This document shows positions 1 to 11,098 of a stretch of DNA of 64,000 bases, piece by piece. This DNA is from Pristionchus mayeri (Eukaryota; Nematoda; Chromadorea; Rhabditida; Neodiplogasteridae). Numbering within the stretch: the stretch's first letter is position 1; every line of letters begins with the position of its first letter. The position numbers were made by a program, and so were the translations under genes. The stretch is from assembly GCA_036245805.1 (NCBI GenBank), contig BTRK01000005.1, forward strand, positions 7,440,001 to 7,504,000, in the 5' to 3' direction. The notes under the pieces are model-generated. The model worked only from the letters and a program-made list of their open reading frames with translations, did not search any database and was not told the DNA's origin.

Positions 1-1395
1 ACATGTAGTACTCGGTCAGTGTAGCATAGCTGTGGCATATGTAGTTGTTGTATAGGAACCCTCATAATAGCTATATACCCTAATTATATTATCCCTATAC
101 ACAATTAACTCACTTGGCGATTTAGGTAGCTCGCCACATTTCCCATTACTGTAAGGCGTCCCTCTCAGCCGCCTAACTGGCGCGCGCGTTCCACTCTCTC
201 TATTCCACGTACTCTCTCGTTCGCTCTTCCCTCGCTCCCCTCGCTCCCTCTATTCATTCTGTTTCTTAGCTCTTGCGCCGGATAGTTCTCCGCTCTCTAT
301 TTTAGTCCTATTTATTTCTTGTTGATAAAAAATCTTTGAGTTTACTCACATCCTCGCCCTCCATACACCGGATAACAAGGGCCAAGGATACAATACTAGT
401 GATCTAGGTCAAGCGCTGAGAAATACGCCGATCTTTTTTGGAAATATTACGGTATCTAATTTTTCCTCTTTCGCTCTCGAACGGAACGGCGCACATCTGG
501 AAACATGCGCCGCAGCCTGCTCATTATCCGACCCTTTAAGTTTCATCTCAAACCGATTCAAAGCCATCAACGGCAATAGAAAAAACTACAATTGTAAATT
601 TTACTCTTTGAGAAGCAAAGGTAATGACTGTTTTTATTTCAAATTTGAATTGGACAAGCTGCTACCTATTTTCTGTAATTTTTTTCTTAAATTAAAATAA
701 CATCGGCATTTGCAAAAATGTTGAATAGCTGACCTACCGTACCTGAATCGAACCGGGTTGGGGGAAGAGTTATCCTAGAGTTATCCTACACGCAGTACTC
801 CATGAGGGTAATCCACCTGCATCAGTGGAATTTTAATTTCTATTCGCACGCTAGCGCGCTGATGTTAAAAATTTCTAAAGATTATGGTAGTTTTCTAACA
901 TCAGCGCGCCGGCGCACGCTGATGGGGATCGAAATTCTACTGATACTGGTGAATTTTTCTCATCGAGTACAACATGCAGGATAACTCCAGAAATTTAGTT
1001 ATCATGTTCGCTTGGGGTACGGTAGGTCAGCTATTCAAACATTTTTGCACATTTCTCGCGACGATATTTTAATTTATGAAAATTTTACAGTAAATAGGTA
1101 GTGGCTTGTCCAATTCAAATTTGAAATAAAAACAGTCATTACCTTTGCTTCTCAAAGAGTAAAATTTACAATTGTAGTTTTTTCTATTGCCGTTGATGGC
1201 TTTGAATCGGTTTGAGATGAAACTTAAAGGGTCGGATAATGAGCAGGCTGCGGCGCATGTTTCCAGATGTGCGCCGAGCGAGAGAGGAAAAATTAGATAC
1301 CGTAATTTTTCAAAAAAGGTGGGCGCATTTCTCAGCGCTTGACCTAGATCACTACATATGTCACAGCTATGCTACACTCACATAGTACTACATGT
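1..1395. repeat. Foldback (inverted-repeat) element, left edge at window start
   Basis: The first ~742 bases and bases ~1014-1395 are inverted copies of each other: the left end ACATGTAGTACT matches the right end AGTACTACATGT, and the arms remain alignable through CCTTTAAGTTTCATCTCAAA up to GACCTACCGTACC. The central spacer (about 745-1012) has its own short palindrome around ACATCAGCGCGC. The left arm carries an extra 351-base insertion (46-396) that is absent from the right arm. The outer left edge may lie beyond the window. There is no coding content; this is a non-autonomous foldback DNA element. Confidence 0.85.
46..396. mobile_element. 351-base insertion with 4-bp target duplication, possible solo LTR
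   Basis: Comparing the two arms of the surrounding foldback shows that this block is present only in the left arm. It is flanked by a direct repeat TAGT (42-45 and 397-400), which occurs once in the right arm. The insert begins TGTTGTATAGG and ends near GGATACAATAC, so its ends are weakly inverted. Size, TGT start and a 4-bp duplication fit a solo LTR of a Pao- or Gypsy-type retrotransposon, but a small DNA element is also possible. The insertion and its flanking repeat are direct observations; the class is inference. Confidence 0.5.
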
Positions 1396-1575
1396 GGGCA
1401 CATTTTAGAGGAATTATGTTTTTGGCCTAATGCAAGGGTCTTCACAAATATTATGTGTTCACTGAGCCAAAAAGTCTAAAATATTGCCGACATGAATGCT
1501 GGCATAATCACACCGCCTTTACAATATCGAATCATGTATGTGACCCAGCGAATTAGAGTTGACCCACCGGACTGG

Positions 1576-2010
1576 GTACGGTAGGAGTTTACTGTAACTC
1601 CACTTTCATTTGGCGAACTCCCCGAAACACGGCAAAGAGGTTAACCACTTCTTGGACTCGAACCCGGTACCTTCGGTTTCCAAGACAAGCTCGTTAGCCT
1701 GTCGGCCATGATTTAATGACGAAAAAAGTGGAAATACAATTACATCAAAGAGTTACTCAACATTGAGCAAATAACTGATTTTTATGGCATCTTTTAGAAA
1801 AAAAAGTCAGCTAATGATTCGCCAATGTGTTTACGGTAGTGAGGGTTACGGTAGGTTACTGTAGAGCATCAATAATATCGATTGACAATTTTTGTAAAAA
1901 GTTTGACTCAAGGAACTAAAGTTGCTCCACGGAACCGAGGTTACTGTAACCAGGTTACTTTAATTTGGATTACGGTAGTCCCAAAGTGTAAGTTGGTACG
2001 GTAGTTTTGC
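1576..2010. repeat. Cluster of TACGGTAG / TACTGTAG motifs
   Basis: Within about 430 bases the octamer-like motif TAC(G/T)GTA(G/A) recurs many times, for example near 1576, 1590, 1838, 1852, 1858, 1944, 1970 and 1998. No gene is recognised here. The same motif also sits at the inner edge of the foldback arms (near 735 and 1018). Related TACTGTAG-type dispersed motifs are common in Caenorhabditis genomes; a function is not established. Confidence 0.5.
1640..1715 (-). pseudogene. tRNA-like sequence (Ser-type), degenerate
   Basis: On the minus strand an A-box-like TGGCCGACAGG (1698-1708) is followed about 34 bases later by a perfect B-box GGTTCGAGTCC (1654-1664). The anticodon loop could read GGA. 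The acceptor and T stems do not pair, so this is not a functional tRNA. It is either an old tRNA pseudogene or the tRNA-derived promoter of a short repeat. Confidence 0.45.
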
Positions 2011-2042
2011 TTTGTTACACCATGACCTACTTCGACATTATC

Positions 2043-2126
2043 GACCATGACACCCCATTCGCCGATTTTTGAGTCGGGCAGGAAAAGTGCCCGACTCAAA
2101 AATCAATGAATGGGGTCATGGTGGTC
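2043..2126. repeat. Near-perfect hairpin
   Basis: GACCATGACACCCCATTC and GATTTTTGAGTCGGGCA on the left pair with TGCCCGACTCAAAAATC and GAATGGGGTCATGGT on the right around a loop of about seven bases. It is a short palindromic repeat with no coding content. Confidence 0.75.
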
Positions 2127-3706
2127 GGCGGCGGCGTGGGCAACTATGGTGACATGTGAGAGACAGGCGAGAGGTGCCAGTGGACAGGCTGGAAATGATG
2201 ATACTGGGTGATGATAAACAGATGGGTATTGTCAATTATGACACAGTTAGTTCAGATGAACTTTAGAAAATATCGCATATATTGATTTTTAGAATATATA
2301 TTGATTTTGCTTTAGCATAGAGATCAGATGAACATTCCGAGTTGCCGTTAACTTTGATATGAAATTATATTTAGTTGTTATTTACAATTAGGAGAAAATA
2401 TTAAAAAAATACCTGTTCGTTTTCGCATAATATCCTCGACCTAGCTAGAGAAAGAAAACTGCATGAGGAAGTTAGAGAATCGTGTTCCTGTATCTCAGAA
2501 GTTTTCTCACAGATTTCGAACTTTTCTCTCTCATTTCTGGCAGATTAGACTGGTCCATAGACTGATTTGCTCGTGTTTATCCAAACACCATTCGAATTGT
2601 GCATCTGTGATATTATTTCCTGGACAGATCGTGGAGAGTGAAACTTTATGGAATACGACCCGTATGGCACAATTCAATGTAATGTACAGACATGGAGATC
2701 GGAGAAAATAGCGTCGTGTGGGCAAATATGGCTCCGTCTATGACCGCATGCGGATTTTAGTGTAGTTCCGAACATTGACTGAAGGATGCGAGCACAAACT
2801 CGGAAGTTCCTTCCTTCGCCTCGAAGAGGAATGTCAGATCTGAATTTAGAAAGTAAGTAGCGAATCACTCAATTTTTATCTACCGCGGTAAAACATTGTT
2901 CTATTCTAAGTGCCCTATCTAAGTTATGCTAAGTTTCAAAGTTTCTGGTTTAAGAAAACGGATTTTTGAAAAAAAGTACAATAACTTCTCACCAAGGACG
3001 GACGAGATGGTTACGAGCATCGCAAGCATGGTTGAGTACTGTTGCTTTGTAGAGAAGATTGAAGACAGGAAACTGATGGTACAGCGCCCCCTCTCTCCTC
3101 CCTTTAAAGGGACTCGCGGTTGTTGTCTGTCACATGTAGTCTTGAGAATGCCGCTTTCATTTATCTGTGCTCTCTCGGTTTTCAATACTCCCTCCCTCGT
3201 CGTATCTCCTACCCCGTGACAATAAACTGATAAGTCAGCCGAAAGCACTCAACATTCCCTGATAACAGGGATCCATCTGTCCTCGACGGCACATTTTTCA
3301 ACGGCTCGCCCTCAAAATATTTATAGCCAAGAAACTAGAGATCTATAGTTTGGAAGTATTGAAACAGTAACTAATGCTCAATGCTGCAAACATTTTCATG
3401 TTCACTTGCATGAACAATTTCGTTGACTGCAACAGGATGGGTTCTTTGAAAACTGAAGGGATAGCTCGCTCGAGAGTGTGCATTATGGGCCAATTACTTT
3501 TCGCCCCCCTCCCCCATTCCTATCAATATCTCATGGGTTTGATTGCCGACGGTAACATACAGCATCACCACGGTGCCTTTCAAAATTGACAGAGGAACAA
3601 ATAATTGATATCCGTACGATTTTTTCAATGCCTCCAGATTTTACTTTTCTAGTGGAAGATCTCACGTGCCGCTATTTTCGCCCTATTCTCTCACACGATT
3701 TCGGTA
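2127..3706. other. No gene recognised
   Basis: This stretch has several short open frames on both strands, none longer than about 110 codons. None resembles a known family, and none can be joined by good splice sites. The 2926-3248 overlap has open frames on both strands, which argues against either being real. The region is left unannotated. Confidence 0.4.
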
Positions 3707-3841
3707 AGGTTCCCCCAGTAGGGCGTATTACGCATAATTTGTATCATTTTCAGTTACGCTTCATGTGCGCTATATATGTGAAGTATACTGCGCACCTGAA
3801 ACACAACAAAAGATCCACAATACGCCCAATTGGGGGAACCT
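3707..3841. mobile_element. Small palindromic MITE (135 bp)
   Basis: The ends AGGTTCCCCCA and GGGCGTATT pair with AATACGCCC and TGGGGGAACCT, giving inverted termini of about 25 bases. The inner part also folds on itself. TA dinucleotides at both edges suggest a TA target site, as used by Tc1/mariner-mobilised MITEs. It has no coding capacity. Confidence 0.65.
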
Positions 3842-4069
3842 AGATTTCAGGTCATGTCCGCTCAGAAGCACATCGTTTAAAAGTGTGCCGGAGCAATACA
3901 AATCGTGATAAAACAGACACAACTCTCAAAACTGATTAATCTCACACAATTCTCAACGTATTATGCAACACTGGCCAATTATTACATGCAACTGTAATGT
4001 ACTTCGCGAAGCATTTATGGGATTGATTTATGAGAAGTTATTGAAGGTTGCTTTCTCACATTCTCGAGA

Positions 4070-4345
4070 ACAATGAATACGATGTACAGTCGAAAGTAAG
4101 GGGGTAGTGACTGATTATCAGGTCTGGTGATTTCCACTTGAGGAGGAATCATCGTCTTTATCAGTTTTGCACTCGGACGTGTCAAATTCGCAAGAAAACT
4201 TGAACAATGAATAGCACAGGAAGTGGAAAGCGGAGGAGTGATGACTCATTATCGGGAGTGGTTGTTTCCACTGGCGGAGGAATGTATGTCTGAATAAATC
4301 TGATGATCAAGGAGATAGGGTTTAAAATTTCAGGAAAATGCGTTT
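4070..4345 (+). other. Duplicated exon-like segment
   Basis: Two adjacent diverged copies of about 85 bases begin ACAATGAATA at about 4069 and 4205. The second reads as a clean 5' exon starting ATG at 4207 and ending at a GTATGT donor near 4284, with an acceptor TTTCAG at 4334. The joined frame then stops after about ten codons. The first copy has in-frame stops. It may be the remnant of a small gene's first exon duplicated in place. No family is recognised. Confidence 0.3.
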
Positions 4346-4553
4346 TTCATTTCCAATACGTTGAAGGCGTGGTGCATATCTCATGCTAGGCATTTAGTGA
4401 TTGTCGGGTGTAAAATCATTTCAAATTTTTCTGGCAGCACACACTCCGGAATGTAGTGAGTCAAAAGAGGAGCTCAGTGTAGCTTGTCATTTAGGGTTCC
4501 AGATATTATTTTTTGTTCAATGTGTAGGTAATTTTGTGTTATTTTCGTGTAGA

Positions 4554-6894
4554 TTATGTGCTGATAAGCTCCTGAACAATGTAGCGCATACCTATCCGCA
4601 ATTCGCGTACAATTACCTGCATTTTTTTTTAAAAAAGCTCACCTTTCGGCTTTGCTTCACATTCTTCCTAGCCGTTTCTTCGTTCCAATTGCATAGAGAG
4701 GCGTTGCACAATTGGACAGTCGTCCAGAAGTACTGGTAAGTGCCAGCCTGAAATAAAATACTGATTAGAGTATTCGAGTAGCGGCGATAAGGTATCTTCA
4801 GTCTACATAATACATTGACCGATCGATTGGCGAAAGAGCGAATATGATAAAGTGTAATTGTTTCTCGAATTCTTTGACTGATGAAACGAAAATAATGATG
4901 CATTTAATATGCCTTGAACTTTTTAATTTGGCTAACATCCAATGAGTATTACAAATACAGGATACCATTGACAAACATCCAACTAAACAAAGTGAACTCA
5001 AGAAAGAAACACCTCCAGTTTCCAGTCGGCCTGCGAATCGTCAAGGTGGATACATCCTCTCGATGCTCCATTGTTGAGGAAATAGCAGAAGTGACCAGAG
5101 CAGAGAGGATCGTCGATTAGCGCCTGATTGAAATTTGGATTTAACATTTCAATATATTTATGAAGACTAAATCTAGTAGAAGTTAACATAGTGCGAGACT
5201 TGGGACAGACTGGGTAGATAAGTTGGAATTTCTCGTGATTGGTCCTAATGTCATGCTTAATTTGAAGAAATCATACTAGCAAGTAGGTGCCAATGGCCAA
5301 AGGTGGGAAGGAACTGTGTTCAAAACGTTACCAAGCAGACAACGTCATGATCAATCCGGTAGCCAGCGGATTGTTTACTAATTATAGTTACTCACCATTT
5401 CCTTGTCAAAGAGATAGCACTGCACACGTGTTCTCGTACTGCTCATTGTTAGGTTGTTGGCGATAATCGACTTCGTGATATCTTCGCATTTCTGAATTGT
5501 GAAAGCATCTGAATGTTCAGCCTCAATACTAAAATAAGGTCATAGTAAAGTGAGAGAGCGTAAGAAATTGGCATTTATCGTTACTGTGAGAACAGAATGC
5601 GTAGTCCGTGGTGTGATGGGCGAGATCTATCACATTTTGTTGTATTACTCGCGGAACTTTTTTTCTCCCGCGTTCCGTGAGTAATACAACAGAATGTGAT
5701 AACTCTCGCACACTACACCACGGACTACGTATTATGTTCTCACAGTAACCATACCCCGCTCACTTTGCTACGACCTCCATTATGCAGCGCGGCTGGTGCT
5801 TATATTGTCCTACCTTGTTCTCACATTCTGCATTGAGGTCATCCCAAAAAACGATTGTTTTCTCTCCCTCTCTAAATCCTGTTGTATCGACAAAAATCGT
5901 CGAGGGAAACCACATGAAAATACACTTGATTCTCAGCACAAAAGCATTCGAATACTTTGTGAAATATGACATATGCCCAAGGCGATATGCAGTTGGCCGG
6001 CAGTGCCGCGAGTCTCTGAAAAGTGAATATATTAGTCAAACTTCTGTAATATATGTATTATTTTAAAAATATGAACGGTTCTTCCACGTCATGCGATTTA
6101 ACAGTCGTCAACAATCAGCGACGCTAGATGGATATATGAAAGCAATTGTAACTAAATTGTCAACTAACTCTTCAAAATGACAAGATGCGCCCTTGCAATG
6201 ATCCGGTTCCTGAAATTAATAAATTTTTCATTTACTTATTTGAATTATGTGAATGACTCATTCCAGGCGCGTAACCACCGTCCATCTTGTCATACTATTT
6301 CGCGATAGCTCATAATCTCACGTTTTCGAAGCATGAAATTTCGGCATCCTTATTCAGTGTTGCATTTCCGAGACTTTCGTCGTTACAATTATCCTTCGAC
6401 CTTGATTATTTAGTAAAAACGAAATGAAATCAAAACAAAAATACCGACAAACGCATATTCTGTAATCGTCTGGGCCATAGCAACCATCCACCACATCAGC
6501 GAGAGGAAGATGCAGAGCGCAACCCTATTCAGTGAACGGAAAAATTAATGAGAGATAAAGTCAAAAATTAATTCGATAAGCGCGTATTTCATTTCATACA
6601 CTTTTTAGAAATGTGTTTTCAATCAAAATACGAAAACCCGCTTTTCCAAAATCTAGTGATCATAAAGATTGCAGAAACTACAATATATTCAACTTTAGAA
6701 GGCGTACTTGTTGTACAAGAAGATCACCGCTGAATATGCCAACGCATCTGTCACCGATGCGTGCTTCAATGTATGCGACTATGATTTGTTTCAGACTATG
6801 CAACATACGTTGAATTGCCAACAGGGTCAGAATAGTGACACTTAAGGGAGTTCGCCAGTCGAAGAATCGGTGCTAAGAGAAGAAGGAAATGCAT
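4554..6894 (-). pseudogene. CRP-1: cysteine-rich secreted protein, decaying copy
   Basis: This is the minus-strand member of the five-copy CRP family. Exons (5' to 3') are 6809-6894, 6708-6763, 6445-6524, 6322-6400, 6169-6209, 5971-6015, 5814-5931, 5396-5491, 5013-5123, 4643-4747 and 4554-4571. Exon 1 encodes a signal peptide starting MHFLLLLAPILRLANS and then CHYSDP. Later exons carry the family motifs GCALHLP...ICVC, CKGASC, CSGHFCYF with RGC, and QLCNASLCN. Three defects are visible. The exon 1-2 junction is out of frame by one base. The first cysteine of the C-x-G-D-x-C motif is Arg (ARIGDRC). The last exon is only six codons, with no hydrophobic tail. All other junctions stay in phase, so the decay is recent, or the first defect is a sequencing error. 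Secretion is inferred; the function is unknown. Confidence 0.72.
5545..5772. repeat. Foldback element in CRP-1 intron
   Basis: Arms containing CCGTGGTGTGATGGGCGAGA and ATCACATTTTGTTGTATTAC on the left pair with GAATGTGATAACTCTCGC and CACTACACCACGGACTACGT on the right. The loop is near GAACTTTTTTTCTC (about 5653). It lies wholly in the intron between the exons at 5814-5931 and 5396-5491. Confidence 0.8.
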
Positions 6895-7584
6895 GACTGC
6901 GGGCAGAGTGAGTGCACCGAGAAAATGTTTGCCCACTGAGTAATTGTGGATTATAACAACCGACAATTACATAAGGAATGTCAAGGTGGTGAAACTGACA
7001 CTTTGATATACGGTGTGTAGGTACACACACCCTAGTAAGAAGGTAATTCGTACGGAAGACGTGTTCTGGAGACAAACTCGTAAAATTTATGGCGACTTTA
7101 CTTCGGCCGCATACCAAAATAGATTCGGCGAAAATTGAATTCCCGCGTAATCGGTCTCGGGAGTGAGTTTGGACCGAAAGTGGAATCCTAATGCATCTCG
7201 AACTAGATCTGTGAAATGAATATGTAGGAATCATAATTTCGTTGTACCCTTCATCTTGTGCCAAGACGGAGAAAGATGTAATTTGAGTGGAATCGCCAGT
7301 CACATTCATTCTCGGATTAACTGGTGAAAAGATCGGTTTGACACGCTGTACCCTTTTCTTCAATTCGATAAAGTACGCCACTAGGCATTTTTATGATTTT
7401 TCCGACCACGGTGCGCATTTTTTTGTTTCACCTTCCACTTACTTCAGAAATCATCTGCACGCTAAGGAAAGAGCGAATGTGGTGAAACGGCGGCAGATGT
7501 TGCGATATAATGATACACTCTCAGCTTAGCCTCCAGTTAGCCCCACATACACGTTATGTTTACATTGATTGTCGTCTTTGATAT
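6895..7584. other. Region upstream of CRP-1; long ORF of uncertain meaning
   Basis: A minus-strand frame of 179 codons (6842-7381) is the longest uninterrupted reading frame in the window. Its 3' end overlaps CRP-1 exon 1 in another frame, it lacks recognisable domains, and its composition (Ser/Arg/His-rich) looks non-coding. An opposite-strand frame of 80 codons overlaps it. I cannot support a gene here; the region separates the divergent CRP-1 and CRP-2. Confidence 0.3.
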
Positions 7585-8556
7585 ATATGAGGCCGTCCGC
7601 GATAGATTCAACAACTCACAACGTGGCCTCGGCACAGCCAAAAAAGTGGAACCCACGAAAACATGTTTTCTGGGGGTAGTTTTCGATGCTGATCATCGTG
7701 GTCCACTTCATTTTGCATGAATCGTTCATTGAATTTCGGTGTGGTGCCATATCACTTCCGGTCAAAACTGCTTTTTCGCATGGTTTGTGCTCAAAATACA
7801 CGGTGGAAGGACGAAATCTCGCTTTCCCGACCAGAATTTCACGGCGGATCGATTGGTGTATTTCATTGGTCATGAATTTTTCATGTCTTCGAGAAAAATC
7901 GACTTTTTGACTCAATCATGTGTGAGAGTAGAGACCATAACCATTCGATCCGCCGTTTCACGCTGATTCGAATGGTATGCACAAGTGTGTGGATCAGAGG
8001 TACCCGAAGACCACTTATGCCCCTTTTTCTGCTTTTCCTGCGCATTTTACTGTGTAATCGAGAAATGAGAGGACGAAAAATGACAAGGAAAGTCATTTTC
8101 CTCCCTCTCATTCGTCGATTACACAGTAAAATGCGCAGGAAAAGCAGAAAAAAGGGCATAAGTGGTCTTCGGGTACCTCTGATCCCCACACATGTGTATA
8201 CCATTCGAATCAGCGTGAAATGGCGGATCGAATGGTTATGGTCTCCACTCTCACACATGATTGAGTCAAAAAGTCGTTTTTTCTCGAACACATGGAAAAT
8301 TCATGACCAATGAAATACACCAATCGATTCGCCGTGAAATTCTGGTCGGGGACGCGAGATTTCGTCCTTCCACCGGGTATTCTGAGCACAAAGCATGCGA
8401 AAAAGCAGTTTTGACCGGAAGTGATATGGCACCACACCGAAATTCAACACACCGAAGATCAACATCGAAAACTACCTCAGAAAACATATTTTCGTGGGTT
8501 CCACTTTTTTTGGCTGTGCCTAGGCCTTGTTGAATCTATCGCGGACGGCCTCATAT
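7585..8556. mobile_element. 972-bp near-complete palindrome (foldback MITE, ATATGAGGCC family)
   Basis: The ends ATATGAGGCCGTCCGCGAT and ATCGCGGACGGCCTCATAT are exact inverted copies. The arms stay alignable almost to the centre near 8090 (GACAAGGAAAGTCATTTTC). The many mirror-image open frames inside (for example 7616-7915 against 8261-8533) follow from this symmetry and are not genes. The terminus resembles those at 18728-19783 and 24211-25202 (ATATGAGSCCG), so these three probably form one family. Confidence 0.88.
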
Positions 8557-8728
8557 GTGCCATTGAAATAATTAAGTTGATCTCATGATTTTCGTTGACA
8601 TAAAACCGGAAGGATTTTGACGTGCCAATTTGAAAAAAAGCTGTAATTTTGGCTGAAGTTACCCGTAATTGCAGGTTGTATTCATCTCCTCAAAGTTTAT
8701 CGGAAGCCTTACACTTCGAATTTAGCCA

Positions 8729-10445
8729 ATGCTCTATCTGTCCTTACTGGTTGTCCCCGTTGCCACATCAATTCCATGCCATGATAAGTACGCTGAAAAC
8801 ATCGATGAGTAATTTTAGCAGTTGTTTGCTTTATTCCATGACATATTTCAGAAGCAACTCATATTGCTCTGGAGATGAATGTGGAATCTCGTTTTTGCAC
8901 GGCAAACCCCATATGCAGGTTACATCTCAAGATAGTATGTATTTTTCATGATATTCCAGGGCTGTATTACCAACGTCAAAGTTTCCTCTGGTTGCTGGGG
9001 AGACGGGAACCCTAAGATATTTTGCATTTGCAAGTAGGACTTTAATACACTATAAAACTGAATTTTTTGTTGAGATCCGAATTGTGCAATTCTGAGGATT
9101 TCAATATTACTAACTTACAACCAATACCTCCAGCTAGTTGTCGTAACCCGGTGAACACTATTGTTTTATTTTATCACATCAACATAATTTTGCTTTAGAG
9201 TATCACAACGACTTGTGATAGTCCATTGTGTATGGTTGCCTTAGATGCAGGCCTGTGAGTTGGGCATGCAGTTCGAAATTCGAAATTGTATCGCACATTT
9301 TCAGGCTCGACCCATGTCGAATTTTCGATCAGCCCACTAAATATTACGAGTATAAGATATATTTCGTCTCACCCGATCAAATTCTACGTTCAGATTCTTT
9401 CCAAATTTCATTGTGGTAAACCAAAGCTCTAGAGTTGCCATCGATAGTGGAACACATCGCACAATAATCCCGACAAACTCCTACGTCGCAATCTGTGAGA
9501 GTAATGTTAGTTCGCATCTAATTATCGCATAACTTAGGGATGGCTTGGCAAGAAACGGTCTCTTCATACTACACACTCTCTCGCCGGTATGATTGTTGAG
9601 AGAGTGTGTAGTTTGAAGAGAGTCATTTCTTGCGAAGCCTTCCCTATCGCTTAGTCGGTCTCATCAAACATCCAACTTTCGCTACTGCAATTATAATTCG
9701 CAAGCGTTGTACCCTTTCAATTCCTCGAAATATATCAGAATGCCTCAGGATTGCATTCGCCGAGCGGAGTATCACATCAAACGTAACTCGACGAACGGCA
9801 GTACGAAAGTTACCTGCTATATCGATTCTGGAGTACGATTTCCAAAATTTATATTTCAGTAGCTAGATTCTACCAAATTAAGGCAAAATTAATGATTAGA
9901 TTAAGGCCAAAATTGATTGCAACCATACATTCCTCAGTTTTACTCATTTGTTCACCCTTCCTCGTGGATGCTTCCTCCGTAAAATGAAAACAAATTCCAG
10001 GATATTCCCAGCAACCAAACGTGTCTTGGAGAATTTTGCTACTCAAGCACAGCCCTCGGCGTGACTACTCGGGGTTGTACTTCTGTCATCGATGCATCTT
10101 TGCAGCTTGGAATTGTAAGGTCTCAAAGATCCTTCAAAAGAGTCACCAGGACTTGAATTGTATTGTACTCTGTCAGGACTTGCATATTCCTCGATATTGG
10201 CTTAACATTTATTTATTTTGGAGAATTTTTGCAGACGACATTTGCCAACAGGGGCATTTATCAATACAAGACGCTCGAAGTGTACTTGTGTAATGAGCAA
10301 AATTGTAACTTCGAAAACGTTCGTGAGTATAAGGTGCGAAATCATTTATTTATTTAAAAATATAATAACCGCTCAGGAGAGGTCTGGCGATATTGAAAAA
10401 CAACCACGAAAAACAGCAGTTGGACTCATTCTGCTTTCTTGTTAG
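8729..10445 (+). CDS. CRP-2: secreted cysteine-rich two-module protein
   Basis: Eleven exons: 8729-8808, 8852-8918, 8960-9033, 9075-9150, 9199-9254, 9305-9349, 9394-9505, 9749-9832, 10001-10114, 10235-10333 and 10377-10445. All are phase-consistent and total 292 codons including the stop. Residues 1-15 form a signal peptide (MLYLSLLVVPVATSIPC). Module 1 contains YCSGDECGI, GCITNVKV, GCWGDG, FCIC and ELCNSED. The middle contains TCDSPLC. Module 2 contains KVTCYIDSG, TCLGEFCY, TRGCTS and VYLCNEQNCN. The C-x-G-x-x-C opening and the terminal C-N are shared by Ly6/uPAR, activin-receptor ectodomains and the nematode ET module; assignment to any one is inference. The last exon gives only a short hydrophobic end (TAVGLILLSC) next to a LINE insertion, so a membrane anchor may have been lost. 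Its ligand and role are unknown. Confidence 0.8.
9541..9643. repeat. Hairpin element in CRP-2 intron
   Basis: GCTTGGCAAGAAA and CTACACACTCTCTCGCCGG on the left pair with GAGAGAGTGTGTAG and TTTCTTGCGAAGCC on the right. It lies between the exons at 9394-9505 and 9749-9832. A sister element with the same CTCTCTCGCCGGT core is at 28991-29081. Confidence 0.75.
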
Positions 10446-10740
10446 CACTCATGATTGCCACGATAATACGTGTATGAAGCATTCAACTTCTCTATTCCAT
10501 TCTTTTCCTGTAAGAACCTCCCGATGGTATTCTCAACTTCCCGATGTCATTCGCACTGCCCCTAACATCCGAGTATTTAAGCATCGATTGGAGAACCACC
10601 CCATAGTGGCTGACCTCTCTCACCCTCAATGACTCAGGAGAGTCCCCCCCCCCCCCCCCTGCAATCGTTAATTATTTATGTCTTCATGGTATCGTCGCGC
10701 CTCGGGCGTAGATAAATTAATTAAAGATTGAACAAAGAAA
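10446..10740 (+). mobile_element. 5'-truncated LINE (non-LTR retrotransposon) 3' end
   Basis: The frame ending at 10632 contains FPVRTSRWYSQLPDVIRTAP followed by NIRVFKHRL. This is the usual C-terminus of LINE reverse transcriptases, where a Trp-x-x-Leu-Pro segment is followed by a hydrophobic FKxRL end. A C-tract (10637-10652) and an AT-rich 3' tail ending near TAAATTAATTAAAG follow. Only the last ~60 codons are present. It sits immediately after the last CRP-2 exon and may have replaced the normal end of that gene. Confidence 0.65.
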
Positions 10741-11098
10741 ACGATAGTTTGCACAAGCTTGAAAAGCAAGTGCTCTGATTGTGTGTCGGGCTTCTTGAAC
10801 ATGACGACGTGCAAACTCCGTTGCCTGTTCCCATACACTTGGCTGAGCATAATGTATGACACAATTCTCATATTTGATAGCAATATCATGTACTTGAAAG
10901 CTCCGTATGACATCTCCACTCTATGCGACGGGACTCAGCAGAACTTAGTGGCGTCAGTTGAGAATTTGAATGTTGGTCAGCAAAGAGGTGATGAACTAAG
11001 ATATTGATTGTGTGGAAAGATTGGAAGAAACACTTTCGAACCATTTGTGGATAACCGATGAGGAGAATAATATATCTAAACACTTACTCCGGTATAGC
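10741..11098. other. No gene recognised
   Basis: Open frames of about 80 codons occur on both strands (10759-11007 plus, 10668-10919 minus) but overlap each other and show no family motif or splice structure. Confidence 0.35.

Noticed and set aside
6842..7381. 179-codon minus-strand ORF, the longest in the window
   Set aside because: It overlaps CRP-1 exon 1 in another frame, has no domain or splice context, and has an opposite-strand open frame. Likely chance.
7616..8533. Pairs of similar ORFs on both strands
   Set aside because: They are mirror images produced by the 972-bp palindrome, not independent genes.
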